Below, in pieces: positions 50,705 through 59,199 of a stretch of DNA of 64,000 nucleotides. Below the pieces are notes generated by a model that saw nothing but the letters and a program-made list of their open reading frames with translations, was not told the origin of the DNA and searched no databases. Made by a program: the position numbers and the translations under genes. This stretch comes from Lachnospiraceae bacterium UBA4631. Its GTDB lineage: Bacteria; Bacillota; Clostridia; Lachnospirales; Lachnospiraceae. Location: NCBI GenBank assembly GCA_002406015.1, contig DHMX01000015.1, positions 1 to 64,000 of the forward strand, given 5' to 3'. Each line of letters opens with the position of its first letter. Position 1 is the stretch's first letter.

Positions 50705-51154
50705 ATGAAAATATTGTTTATTAATGGCAGTCCAAACAAAAACGGAAATACAGCCGGTCTTGCGTCGGTTCTTTTGAAGGACAAAGAATATGCAACATTG
50801 AACTTGACGGATTTTACAATCGGTTCTTACGGTCAAGATTTACCAAATGACGGATTGGACCAAGTTATCGGAAAAATGAAAGAAGCAGATACAATTGTTA
50901 TTGGTTCACCGCTTTATTGGCATAATATATGTGGCTCTGTGCGTAATGTATTGGACCGTTTTTATGGCAAGGTTGCAGAAAATGGATTATCCGGAAGAAA
51001 GCTTTGCTTTATCTTTCAAGGAGCTGCACCTGAAAAATGGATGCTTGAAGCAGGTGAATATACAATGAAACGCTTTTCTGCACTGTATGGTATGAGCTAT
51101 CTTGGCATGGCTACCAACAGAAAAGAAGCGGAAGAGCTGGGAAAGACGATATAG
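50705..51154 (+). CDS. NAD(P)H-dependent FMN reductase-like flavoprotein
   Basis: The 149-residue protein has a flavodoxin fold: ILFINGSPNKNGNTAGLAS is the FMN phosphate loop, ADTIVIGSPLYWHNICGSVRNVLDRFYG is the second flavin motif, and KLCFIFQGAAPEKW follows. Related proteins reduce flavins or quinones. ATG 50705 follows TGGAGG. With the upstream flavodoxin and dehydrogenases it completes a redox cluster. Confidence 0.9.
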   Translation: MKILFINGSPNKNGNTAGLASVLLKDKEYATLNLTDFTIGSYGQDLPNDGLDQVIGKMKEADTIVIGSPLYWHNICGSVRNVLDRFYGKVAENGLSGRKLCFIFQGAAPEKWMLEAGEYTMKRFSALYGMSYLGMATNRKEAEELGKTI

Positions 51155-51344
51155 GTATTCCTCCCTCCTACCCCTATATAATAGAGCCGGATGATTCCGG
51201 ATATTGTCCCTCCTCTGAACAGAAACAGCCTTACCCCATTTTTACAAAACCTTTACCTATACCACCTTGCAATGAATGGATTTCCTAGATAGAATAAGAG
51301 TAATCATAGACTTAGACAAATAGGAAATTCAAAGGGGGACATAT

Positions 51345-52181
51345 ATGTTATTTGGTAACGATAATCGGGTTGATGAATATGGCGGACGACATATAAAGAA
51401 ACGTCCTGTGAGCATTTCAAACGGATTGCCGGTGACACAGGCACAGCAATTTGATTTCAGATTTGCAGAACAAATCAACCTTACAACGCAAGAAGAAGAA
51501 GAAATCAGACAAAATCTGCTGCAAGGAAAAACGAGAATTGTGGGCAGCTTTCATGGGTTTCCTGTAATGGTGAAAAGCACGAAATCAGATACCTTTGGTG
51601 AAGATACGGCAGCAGGAAAAAATGAAGCCCAAACCGCTCTGATAGTGGTTGGAATTATAATTTTAGTTGCGATAGTGCTGGCAATTGTAATTGGCTATAT
51701 GGCAACAACTTCGATTATGACAGGAGAAAGTCTGAAAATCGAGCCGACAGACGGCAAATATACAATACTGGTGAAACGGGTTCAAAGTTTGCTCCAAAGT
51801 CTGTTTTCGGGTGGAGGAGCTACAGAAAGTCAAATGGCGTTTTCATATACACTTCTGGCAAATTTAATTCTGGCAATTCTGACAGGAACGGTTCCGCTTC
51901 TGATAATCGGAATTATCATTTATAGGCTATTTAATTATTATCAAAACTACATGAAGGAATATGCAAAGGCAGTTGAAAATGGAATACTGGAGGTCTATGC
52001 CATTCCGGTCACAGACAAGTATTATTATGCCGACGCGGATACGGTTTGTGATTATCTTGAAATCGGCGGAGTGGCTGTGGAGGTACACTGGACGCTATAT
52101 AACAAGGTGGCAGTCGGACAAAAGCAGAAATGTGCGTTTTTAAAGTACAGAGGCAAGCAGTATTTTGCGGTGATAATGTAG
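51345..52181 (+). CDS. hypothetical membrane protein
   Basis: The 278-residue protein has two hydrophobic helices (TALIVVGIIILVAIVLAIVIGYM at about 98-120 and LANLILAILTGTVPLLIIGIIIYRLF at about 178-203). The N-terminal cytoplasmic part includes FDFRFAEQINLTTQEEEEIRQNLL; the C-terminal part (VYAIPVTDKYYYADADTVCDYL ... AFLKYRGKQYFAVIM) looks like a small soluble domain. No family is recognised. AAAGGGGG precedes the ATG. It may be an envelope sensor. The 190 bp upstream show a small hairpin but no clear promoter. Confidence 0.75.
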   Translation: MLFGNDNRVDEYGGRHIKKRPVSISNGLPVTQAQQFDFRFAEQINLTTQEEEEIRQNLLQGKTRIVGSFHGFPVMVKSTKSDTFGEDTAAGKNEAQTALIVVGIIILVAIVLAIVIGYMATTSIMTGESLKIEPTDGKYTILVKRVQSLLQSLFSGGGATESQMAFSYTLLANLILAILTGTVPLLIIGIIIYRLFNYYQNYMKEYAKAVENGILEVYAIPVTDKYYYADADTVCDYLEIGGVAVEVHWTLYNKVAVGQKQKCAFLKYRGKQYFAVIM

Positions 52182-52240
52182 GAAAGTAAGATTATAATAA
52201 CATAAATTATATAAATTTACTGATTTAACGCTTTATCGCA

Positions 52241-52269
52241 TTGCATTAAAAAAGAAGTTGTGTTATACT
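52241..52269 (+). promoter_or_regulatory. sigma-A promoter of the symporter gene
   Basis: TTGCAT (52241-52246), a 17-bp spacer and TATACT (52264-52269) form a good vegetative promoter 79 bp upstream of the ATG. Confidence 0.7.
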
Positions 52270-52347
52270 AGTGCAAAATCACTTACAGAATGATTTTGTA
52301 AGCGATTCGGATTTATATGCAATACGAGGAAAGAAGAGGAAACAAAC

Positions 52348-53874
52348 ATGGCAGTAAAGATAATCTTACTACTGGTATTTTTCGCAATTATGATTGCGGT
52401 GGGTATATATACCCGGAAAAAAGCGACAAACGTAAATGATTTTGTGTTGGGCGGAAGAAGTGTCGGTCCATGGGTAACGGCATTTGCATTTGGTACATCG
52501 TATTTTTCGTCTGTTGTATTTGTAGGATACGCAGGACAGTTTGGATGGAAATACGGTCTGGCATCTACTTGGATTGGCTTGGGTAATGCATTGATAGGAA
52601 GCTTGCTTGCTTGGGTAGTCTTAGGACGCAGAACAAGGGTTATGAGTCAGAAGCTGGAATCCGCAACCATGCCGGACTTTTTCGGAAAACGATTTGACAG
52701 CAAGGCATTGAAGCTGGCGGCATCTGCAATTGTATTCGTATTTTTGATTCCGTATACAGCTTCTATCTATAACGGTTTATCACGATTATTTGCAATGGCA
52801 TTTGATATACCGTATGCAGCCTGCATTATTACAATGGCAGTCCTGACCGGTGTATATGTAATTCTGGGCGGTTACATGGCAACTGCAATCAATGACTTCA
52901 TTCAGGGAATTATTATGCTGATAGGAATTGTGCTGGTAATTGTGGCAGTCTTAAACGGACATGGTGGCTTCTATGAGGCAGTACGGCAATTATCTATGCT
53001 GGAAAGTGATGTTCCGGTAACTTTGGGACAGCAGGGAGCGTTCACCTCCTTCTTCGGACCGGATGTAGTGAACCTGTTTGGTGTTGTAATTCTGACCTCC
53101 TTGGGAACATGGGGGCTTCCACAGATGGTACATAAGTTCTATGCAATCAAGGATGAGCGTTCCGTTAAGACCGGAGCCATCGTTTCTACGGTATTTGCAA
53201 TTATAATTTCAGGCGGATGTTATTTCTTGGGCGGTTTTGCAAGATTATATACTGAAGCAGATATATATAAGCCGGATGGAAGCGTTATGTATGATGCAAT
53301 CGTACCGCAGATGCTTTCAACCCTGCCGGATATATTAATCGGAATCGTGATTGTGCTGGTACTGTCAGCATCTATGTCAACCCTGTCTTCTCTGGTATTG
53401 ACCTCCAGCTCTACGCTGACACTGGATTTTATTAAGGGAACCTTGGTAAAGGATATGAAGGAAAAGAATCAGTTAATTGTAATGCGGATTCTGATTGCTT
53501 TCTTTATTATATTGTCGGTAGTCATTGCGTTAAAGCCACCTACATTCATAGCACAGCTTATGGGTATTTCATGGGGTGCTTTGGCAGGAGCATTTCTGGC
53601 GCCGTTTATGTACGGTCTGTATTCCAAGAAGATTACAAAGGCTTCGGTATGGGTCAGCTTTATTATCGGTGTCGGATTTACAGTGGCAAATATGTTCTTA
53701 AAAGTAATCGCATCTCCGATTAACGCAGGTGCAATTACGATGGCAGCCAGTCTGGTTATCGTTCCGCTTGTGAGTCTGATTACACCGAAAATGAAGAAGG
53801 AATATGTAGACGAAATCTTCACCTGCTATGACCAGAAGGTAACCGTAACAGAAAAGACTTCACTTGGAGAATAG
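52348..53874 (+). CDS. sodium:solute symporter family transporter
   Basis: The 508-residue protein has about thirteen transmembrane helices and the SSS family marks: DFVLGGRSVGPWVTAFAFGTSYFSSVVFVG in helix 1-2, GGYMATAINDFIQGIIMLIG as the symporter signature, and VLSASMSTLSSLVLTSSSTLTLD for sodium binding. It couples uptake of a small organic solute to sodium entry; the substrate cannot be assigned. GAAGAGG precedes the ATG. It stands alone with its own promoter. Confidence 0.94.
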   Translation: MAVKIILLLVFFAIMIAVGIYTRKKATNVNDFVLGGRSVGPWVTAFAFGTSYFSSVVFVGYAGQFGWKYGLASTWIGLGNALIGSLLAWVVLGRRTRVMSQKLESATMPDFFGKRFDSKALKLAASAIVFVFLIPYTASIYNGLSRLFAMAFDIPYAACIITMAVLTGVYVILGGYMATAINDFIQGIIMLIGIVLVIVAVLNGHGGFYEAVRQLSMLESDVPVTLGQQGAFTSFFGPDVVNLFGVVILTSLGTWGLPQMVHKFYAIKDERSVKTGAIVSTVFAIIISGGCYFLGGFARLYTEADIYKPDGSVMYDAIVPQMLSTLPDILIGIVIVLVLSASMSTLSSLVLTSSSTLTLDFIKGTLVKDMKEKNQLIVMRILIAFFIILSVVIALKPPTFIAQLMGISWGALAGAFLAPFMYGLYSKKITKASVWVSFIIGVGFTVANMFLKVIASPINAGAITMAASLVIVPLVSLITPKMKKEYVDEIFTCYDQKVTVTEKTSLGE

Positions 53875-54007
53875 ATGAAAACTGGTATGGGAAAAAGCAA
53901 TGAAAAAACATGAAGAAACATGAAGAAAAGATAGTAGAATATATCTAAATGTGCTATACTATAAAAAATAAAAGACATTTCTAAATAGAAAGACGAGGGT
54001 GATAGTT

Positions 54008-54157
54008 ATGGAAACAGTTCAGGTTCCAAAAAACGCATACACCATAGATGATGCCATGAATGTCGTATTTTCTAAGCTGGACGAAGCAATAGATGATATG
54101 GAGCAAGGACGAGTGATTTCAGAAGAAGAAATGTGGGCAGAGCTTGATGCAATTTAG
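54008..54157 (+). CDS. small antitoxin of a RelE/ParE-type pair
   Basis: The 49-residue protein (starts METVQVPKNAYTIDD, ends EEEMWAELDAI) is acidic and helical and has the look of a type II antitoxin. It lies 11 bp before a RelE/ParE-like toxin. AGGGTGA precedes the ATG. A short dyad (TTTCTA-AA-TAGAAA, near 53978) lies upstream and may be the operator. It is too short for a firm family call. Confidence 0.75.
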   Translation: METVQVPKNAYTIDDAMNVVFSKLDEAIDDMEQGRVISEEEMWAELDAI

Positions 54158-54168
54158 GTAGGTACATC

Positions 54169-54510
54169 GTGGATATGGATGAATATAGAATTGAGTATAC
54201 ATTTAGCAGCAGAGATGATATGCGAGAGATGAAACGATACATTTTGGACACTTTCAAATATCGTGAACTTGGAGAAAATTTTACTAAAAAAATGAAAGAA
54301 GCTGCTGAAGGACTAAAAACATTGCCAACAGGATTTAATACGGTTGGATTTCAATATAGAGGATATGAAATACATCTAAAGCCGTATCGTACATATTTGT
54401 TCTTTTATGTTGTTGATGAGGAGAAAAAGGTAGTAACCATTTTGAGAGTGATGCAGGATGGTATGGACTGGCAGGTCATCTTAAACCAGTGGCTAAAGAA
54501 AACGGAATAA
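54169..54510 (+). CDS. RelE/ParE family toxin
   Basis: The 113-residue protein shows the RelE/ParE core: YRIEYTFSSRDDMREMKRYILDTF, GLKTLPTGFNTV, YRGYEIHLKPYRTYLFFYVVDEEKKVVTILRVMQDGMDW. It would cleave ribosome-bound mRNA or poison gyrase unless bound by the 49-residue partner. The start is GTG at 54169. It sits at the right edge of the segment splitting the flagellar operon, ahead of a terminator. Confidence 0.88.
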   Translation: MDMDEYRIEYTFSSRDDMREMKRYILDTFKYRELGENFTKKMKEAAEGLKTLPTGFNTVGFQYRGYEIHLKPYRTYLFFYVVDEEKKVVTILRVMQDGMDWQVILNQWLKKTE

Positions 54511-54526
54511 TAAATAATAGAAATAG

Positions 54527-54565
54527 ACTGTCCTTGACGCTAAACACTCAGGGACAGTTATTTTA
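54527..54565 (+). terminator. terminator after the toxin gene
   Basis: ACTGTCCTTGA (54527-54537) pairs with TCAGGGACAGT (54548-54558) with one wobble, followed by TATTTTAT. It insulates the flgM promoter. Confidence 0.78.
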
Positions 54566-54614
54566 TATAAAAACGCATTATCCGGCAGGGATGAAACTAT
54601 TTTCACCCAATCAC

Positions 54615-54641
54615 TAAAGTTAATCGGGAAATTGACGATAA
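54615..54641 (+). promoter_or_regulatory. sigma-28 promoter of the flgM operon
   Basis: TAAA (54615-54618), a 15-bp spacer and GACGATAA (54634-54641) give TAAAGTTA-N11-GACGATAA, nearly the exact consensus. It drives the late flagellar operon starting 43 bp downstream. Confidence 0.85.
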
Positions 54642-54684
54642 ATATTGTATAGGAGAATTATTTTCAAGGAGGAAGGTGGCTATT

Positions 54685-54972
54685 ATGCGAATTGATGCGT
54701 ATAACCAGATTAATCAGGTATATGGCGTAGGAAAGTCTAAGAAGTCAGGAAAGACGGGCTATGCTGAGAATGTAAGCACCAGGGATCAGGTATCTTTTTC
54801 TTCTATTGGCAGAGATATGCAGATTGCAAAGGCAGCACTGGCAAAGGTGCCGGATGTTCGTCAGGAAAAGGTAGATGCATTAAAGGCATCCATTCAGGAC
54901 GGAACTTATCAGGTAAGCAATAAAAGCTTTGCAGAAAAACTGATGTCAGCTTATGCAGAACGTACCATTTAG
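54685..54972 (+). CDS. flgM: anti-sigma-28 factor FlgM
   Basis: The 95-residue protein begins MRIDAYNQINQVYG and ends with the FlgM sigma-binding helices (DMQIAKAALAKVPDVRQEKVDALKASIQDGTYQVSNKSFAEKLMSAY). It holds sigma-28 until the hook is finished and FlgM is exported. The ATG at 54685 is used; an in-frame GTG at 54676 is too close to GGAGG. It is the first gene of the late operon and is itself behind a sigma-28 promoter, giving feedback. Confidence 0.94.
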   Translation: MRIDAYNQINQVYGVGKSKKSGKTGYAENVSTRDQVSFSSIGRDMQIAKAALAKVPDVRQEKVDALKASIQDGTYQVSNKSFAEKLMSAYAERTI

Positions 54973-54997
54973 TACAGGGAAAGGATAAGAGAGTCGT

Positions 54998-55513
54998 ATG
55001 GCTAGTTTGATTGAAGAATTAATTCAGGTTCTGGAAGAGGAATGTGTCATTTATGAGGATTTATATAAAATATCCGACACCAAGACACAGGTAATCGTGA
55101 AGGCTGATATGGAAGAGCTGAAAAAGATTACCGACTACGAACAGAACGTGATAGACAAGGTTCTGATGCTGGAAAAGAAAAGACAGAATATTGTAGACAA
55201 TATTGCGATTGTGCTGAACCAGAATAAGGAACAGATGACAGTTGCGGATATTGTACGGATTATGGAAAATCAGCCGGAATTTCAGAAGCCGTTAAGTGAG
55301 CTGCATCATCGCCTCCGGGTAGTGGTGGAGCAATTGCAGCAGGTGAACGGTCAGAATCGGGAATTGCTGGAAAATGCATTGGAAATGACCGAGTTCAGCA
55401 TCAATATTCTTCAGACAGCGGGGCAGGCACCCGAAACGGCAAATTACGACAAGAAATCCTACAGCGGAGATATGCTGGGCGTAACATACAGTCAGTTTGA
55501 CAGCAAGAGCTGA
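54998..55513 (+). CDS. flgN: FlgN-like export chaperone
   Basis: The 171-residue helical protein starts LIEELIQVLEEECVIYEDLYKISDTKTQVIVKADMEELKKITDYEQ, the FlgN pattern, with a long coiled-coil body (LHHRLRVVVEQLQQVNGQNRELLENALEMTEFSINIL). It guards FlgK and FlgL before export; their genes follow directly. AAAGGA precedes the ATG. The family identity rests on pattern and context. Confidence 0.88.
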   Translation: MASLIEELIQVLEEECVIYEDLYKISDTKTQVIVKADMEELKKITDYEQNVIDKVLMLEKKRQNIVDNIAIVLNQNKEQMTVADIVRIMENQPEFQKPLSELHHRLRVVVEQLQQVNGQNRELLENALEMTEFSINILQTAGQAPETANYDKKSYSGDMLGVTYSQFDSKS

Positions 55514-55542
55514 TGAGAAATATATAGCAGGGAGATGAGCAA

Positions 55543-57270
55543 ATGGCAGGAACTATGGGTAGAATGTATATCGGAACATCCGGCTTACAGTCACACCAGA
55601 ATGCAATTAATACAACCGCACATAATCTGACGAACCTGAAGACGGAAGGTTATTCCCGCCAGCAGGTATTGATGACAGACCTGGCTTATCAGACAATCGG
55701 ATTTACAAAGGTTGGAATCAAGCAGACCGGTCTGGGAACTCGGATTGCAGAGACCAGAACGACAAGAGATAAATATCTGGACCAGAAATACCGCCTGCAA
55801 TACAGCAGACAGAATTATTATGAGTCCAAGAGCGGTGTTATATTAGAAGTACAGGAATATTTCGGAGAAACCGAGGGCAGTACATTTCAGGATTACATGA
55901 AGAATCTCTGGAATGCAGTGCAAGAGGTACAGAAGGAACCAAACAGTTATGTAAAACGAACTGCACTGGTATCTACAGCGGCTTCTTTTGTAGATAGAGC
56001 AAATGAAATATATGAACAGTTAGTAACCTATCAGAAGAATCTGAACAGTGAAATTCAGGATAAGACAACCGAAATCAATGATTTGGCGAAGAAGATATAT
56101 GACCTGAATCAAAAGATTCTGAAATGCGAAGCCGGTGCAGAGGAAGCAAACGATTACAGGGATGCAAGAAATCTGGCACTGGATGAGTTGTCCGGATTGA
56201 TTCGGATAGAAGTAAGAGAGCAGGTAGACGGAACCGTAAACGTATACGCAGAGGAACACAGTCTGGTTATGGAGGACCGAACCTTTGAGCTTGCAACGAA
56301 GCCGGTGGAGGATGGTTCAGACCTGTTGACCGTATACTGGAAATCGGACGATACCGAAGTCTTTGATTTGAAACGGATTAGTGTGGCAGGTGACGGCTCG
56401 GATTCCGGTTCATTGAAAGGCTTACTGGCAGCAAGAGGTGATTATACCCCGAATTATACAGACATTCCGATTCGCGACAATTATGCAAATGAGTCCGATT
56501 ATCAGGATGCACTGCTAAACTATAACCGGACCTTAAGCAACCGGGATGTGGCAAGTCTGATTTCGCAGTTTGACCAGTTGATTCATGGAATGGTTACGAA
56601 AATCAATGACATTCTTTGTCCGAATACAACGATTACGGATGTAAATGGTGTCACCTACACCATTTTAGATACAGAAAAAGCCGGAAAGGGCTATGGCGAA
56701 GGCAACGAAATACAGGGAACGGAATTATTTGTACGGAAAAATACGGAGCGTTATACGGATTTGACGATTACCGTTCAGGATGAAGCAGGCAACCCTGTGA
56801 CAAAGACGGTAAAGGTATACAATGAGGAGAATCCGTCGGAATATTATTCCTTATATACATTGGGACAGATAGCCATTAACGATGATTTGGTAAAGAATCC
56901 GGCGTTGCTGCCGCTGACAAAGGTAACAGGAGAAGAATATCAGCAGGTTGCCAATGATTTGTTGGATTTGTGGAATCAGGATTTTGCAACACTCGACCCA
57001 AACACCTTGGTTATGAATAATTTCAACAACTATTACACAACCATGGTAGGTGACTATGCAAACAAGGGATATACCTATACCAATATTGCAACGAAGCAGG
57101 CAGGCTTGGTAAATGAGGTCAATAATCAAAGACAGGAAGTAGTCGGAGTGTCATCGGATGATGAATTGACGAACTTAATCAAGTATCAGCATGGATACAA
57201 TGCATCCTCCCGCTATATCACAGTAGTATCAGAAATGATTCAGCATATTATCGAGAAGCTGGGAGCATAG
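55543..57270 (+). CDS. flgK: hook-filament junction protein FlgK (first copy)
   Basis: The 575-residue protein has the FlgK N-terminus (YIGTSGLQSHQNAINTTAHNLTNLKTEGYSRQQV) and helices NSEIQDKTTEINDLAKKIYDLNQKILKCEAGAEEANDYRDARNLALDELS. The C-terminus (NNQRQEVVGVSSDDELTNLIKYQHGYNASSRYITVVSEMI) packs as in HAP1. It joins hook to filament. A second FlgK-like gene follows 41 bp later. Confidence 0.95.
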   Translation: MAGTMGRMYIGTSGLQSHQNAINTTAHNLTNLKTEGYSRQQVLMTDLAYQTIGFTKVGIKQTGLGTRIAETRTTRDKYLDQKYRLQYSRQNYYESKSGVILEVQEYFGETEGSTFQDYMKNLWNAVQEVQKEPNSYVKRTALVSTAASFVDRANEIYEQLVTYQKNLNSEIQDKTTEINDLAKKIYDLNQKILKCEAGAEEANDYRDARNLALDELSGLIRIEVREQVDGTVNVYAEEHSLVMEDRTFELATKPVEDGSDLLTVYWKSDDTEVFDLKRISVAGDGSDSGSLKGLLAARGDYTPNYTDIPIRDNYANESDYQDALLNYNRTLSNRDVASLISQFDQLIHGMVTKINDILCPNTTITDVNGVTYTILDTEKAGKGYGEGNEIQGTELFVRKNTERYTDLTITVQDEAGNPVTKTVKVYNEENPSEYYSLYTLGQIAINDDLVKNPALLPLTKVTGEEYQQVANDLLDLWNQDFATLDPNTLVMNNFNNYYTTMVGDYANKGYTYTNIATKQAGLVNEVNNQRQEVVGVSSDDELTNLIKYQHGYNASSRYITVVSEMIQHIIEKLGA

Positions 57271-57310
57271 GAATAACAGCAGAAATGAGAACAGATAAGG
57301 ATGTGAAAAT

Positions 57311-59185
57311 ATGCCATCAACATTTTTAGGATTAAACACAACAAGGTCGGGCTTGAATTATTATCAGGCGGCACTGAATACAACCGCACATAATATTTCA
57401 AATGCGGAGACAGAAGGATATTCCAGACAAAAGGTAAACAGCAGGGCATCCAATGCACTTCGCGTAAATACTGCCGGAGGTATGCAGGGAACCGGTGTAA
57501 CCATTACCGGAATCAGCCAGATACGAAATCCGTATTATGATGTAAAATATTGGAACGGCAGCAGCTTGGGCGGTGAATACGGAAGCAAGTATGACTATTC
57601 CTATGAGATAGAAACTTATTTCAACGAAATGAATTCCCCAACCGGATATACATCCTTGTTGACACAGTTACAGAACTCTATGAAGGATTTGGCAGATAAT
57701 CCATCCAGTGCAACCACACGTCTGCAATATGTGAACAACTTCCAGAGCTATACGGAATTGTTTAATGAAATTGCAAATAATCTACAGAACACCCAGAAAA
57801 GTCTGAATGACGAGCTGGTAGTACGGGTAGACGAGATTAATTCGATTGCAAAAGAGATATTTACACTGAATGACCAGATTATTAATATTGAGCTTCGTGC
57901 AGGAAATGCAAATGACCTTCGCGACCAGCGGCTTCTTCTGATTGACCAGTTATCGGAAATTGTAAATGTAACCACAACAGAGGTTCCGATTATGGCAGAG
58001 GACGGACATGATTCGGGAGCAACGAACTTTATTGTCCGAATCAACGGAGAGGTCTTAGTAGACGATTTGATGTGCAAGCAGTTAATGGCAGTTCCACGGG
58101 ATGAGCGTGTGAATGCAACGGATGTAAAAGGTCTGTATGAATTGGCATGGCGGAATAATGACGGAACACCGGGGGATGAATTTGACATTAACAGTCCGAA
58201 TCTGACCGGTAAGCTTGCCGGCTTGGTTGCAGTCCGGGATGGCAATAACAACTATGGCTTTGTAGGAAAAGTAGTTGGAGCAGGAACCGGAGCGCAGGGT
58301 GCATATGTAACCATGCAGACCGATAAGAGCTTTAATCTGAATGACTTAAATGTGGCAGAGGAAGGCAAGATTACCATTCATGGTGTGGATTATTATTATG
58401 ATGATTTTGAAGCACAGTATGATAATGCAACCGGAGAAATTACCAGCTACACCTTCCGGAATCTGAAGGTATTGTCTGCGGACGGAGTAAGCCGGGTACC
58501 GGCAAGTACAGCAAATATTAAGACCGGCATGGAGGCAAAGGTAGGAAACCATGTGAATTTTGAAGGCGTTCCTTACTATATGTCAAAGCTGAATGAATTT
58601 GTCCGTACATTTTCAAGATATATTAATGATGTATGTACCTCCGGCGTTGACGCAAACGGTGAGCAGGGCTTAGACCTTTTGAACACGCTGGATGTAAACG
58701 GTAATAATATGAATCTGTCGGCAACCACCGGAGATACCAGCTTTACTTCAAAGGGCGTTTCTTATTACCGGTTGACAACCCTGAACTGGGATGTGAACGA
58801 GACTGTTATGAAGGACCCACAGAAGGTTGTGGTATCCGGAAAATCAGCAATCGACCAAGGAAATGTAGAGGATTGCAGTCTGTTAAAGCAGATACAGGAC
58901 AGTCTGACGAATACCAGTATATTTAAGCAGGGAACCCCAAGCCAGTTCTTGGAGTCCATTATATCAACGCTGGGTGTTCAGACAAAGAAATGTCAAATAT
59001 CCACAAAGCATCAGAGCAATATTATATACAGCATTAACCAGCAGCGGTTGTCGGAATCCAGTGTAGATTCCAATGAAGAAGCATCAAACCTGATTGTCCA
59101 GCAGAACGGTTACAATCTTGCATGTAAGGTTATGTCTGTACTGGATGAGATTTATGATAAATTGATTAACGCGACCGGAGTATAA
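57311..59185 (+). CDS. flgK2: hook-filament junction protein FlgK (second copy)
   Basis: The 624-residue paralogue begins TFLGLNTTRSGLNYYQAALNTTAHNISNAETEGYSRQKV and keeps the FlgK helices (RVDEINSIAKEIFTLNDQIINIELRAGNANDLRDQRLLLIDQLSE) and C-terminus (QQRLSESSVDSNEEASNLIVQQNGYNLACKVMSVLDEI). The central domain differs strongly from the first copy, so duplication is old. Both look intact, suggesting two distinct junction zones or alternative use. Confidence 0.93.
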   Translation: MPSTFLGLNTTRSGLNYYQAALNTTAHNISNAETEGYSRQKVNSRASNALRVNTAGGMQGTGVTITGISQIRNPYYDVKYWNGSSLGGEYGSKYDYSYEIETYFNEMNSPTGYTSLLTQLQNSMKDLADNPSSATTRLQYVNNFQSYTELFNEIANNLQNTQKSLNDELVVRVDEINSIAKEIFTLNDQIINIELRAGNANDLRDQRLLLIDQLSEIVNVTTTEVPIMAEDGHDSGATNFIVRINGEVLVDDLMCKQLMAVPRDERVNATDVKGLYELAWRNNDGTPGDEFDINSPNLTGKLAGLVAVRDGNNNYGFVGKVVGAGTGAQGAYVTMQTDKSFNLNDLNVAEEGKITIHGVDYYYDDFEAQYDNATGEITSYTFRNLKVLSADGVSRVPASTANIKTGMEAKVGNHVNFEGVPYYMSKLNEFVRTFSRYINDVCTSGVDANGEQGLDLLNTLDVNGNNMNLSATTGDTSFTSKGVSYYRLTTLNWDVNETVMKDPQKVVVSGKSAIDQGNVEDCSLLKQIQDSLTNTSIFKQGTPSQFLESIISTLGVQTKKCQISTKHQSNIIYSINQQRLSESSVDSNEEASNLIVQQNGYNLACKVMSVLDEIYDKLINATGV

Positions 59186-59199
59186 TAGGAGGGATTAAT

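Noticed and set aside
46146..54565. Prophage or integrative element as the source of the operon-splitting segment
   Set aside because: No integrase, transposase, structural or conjugation gene and no boundary repeat was seen; it contains only metabolic, transport and toxin-antitoxin genes.
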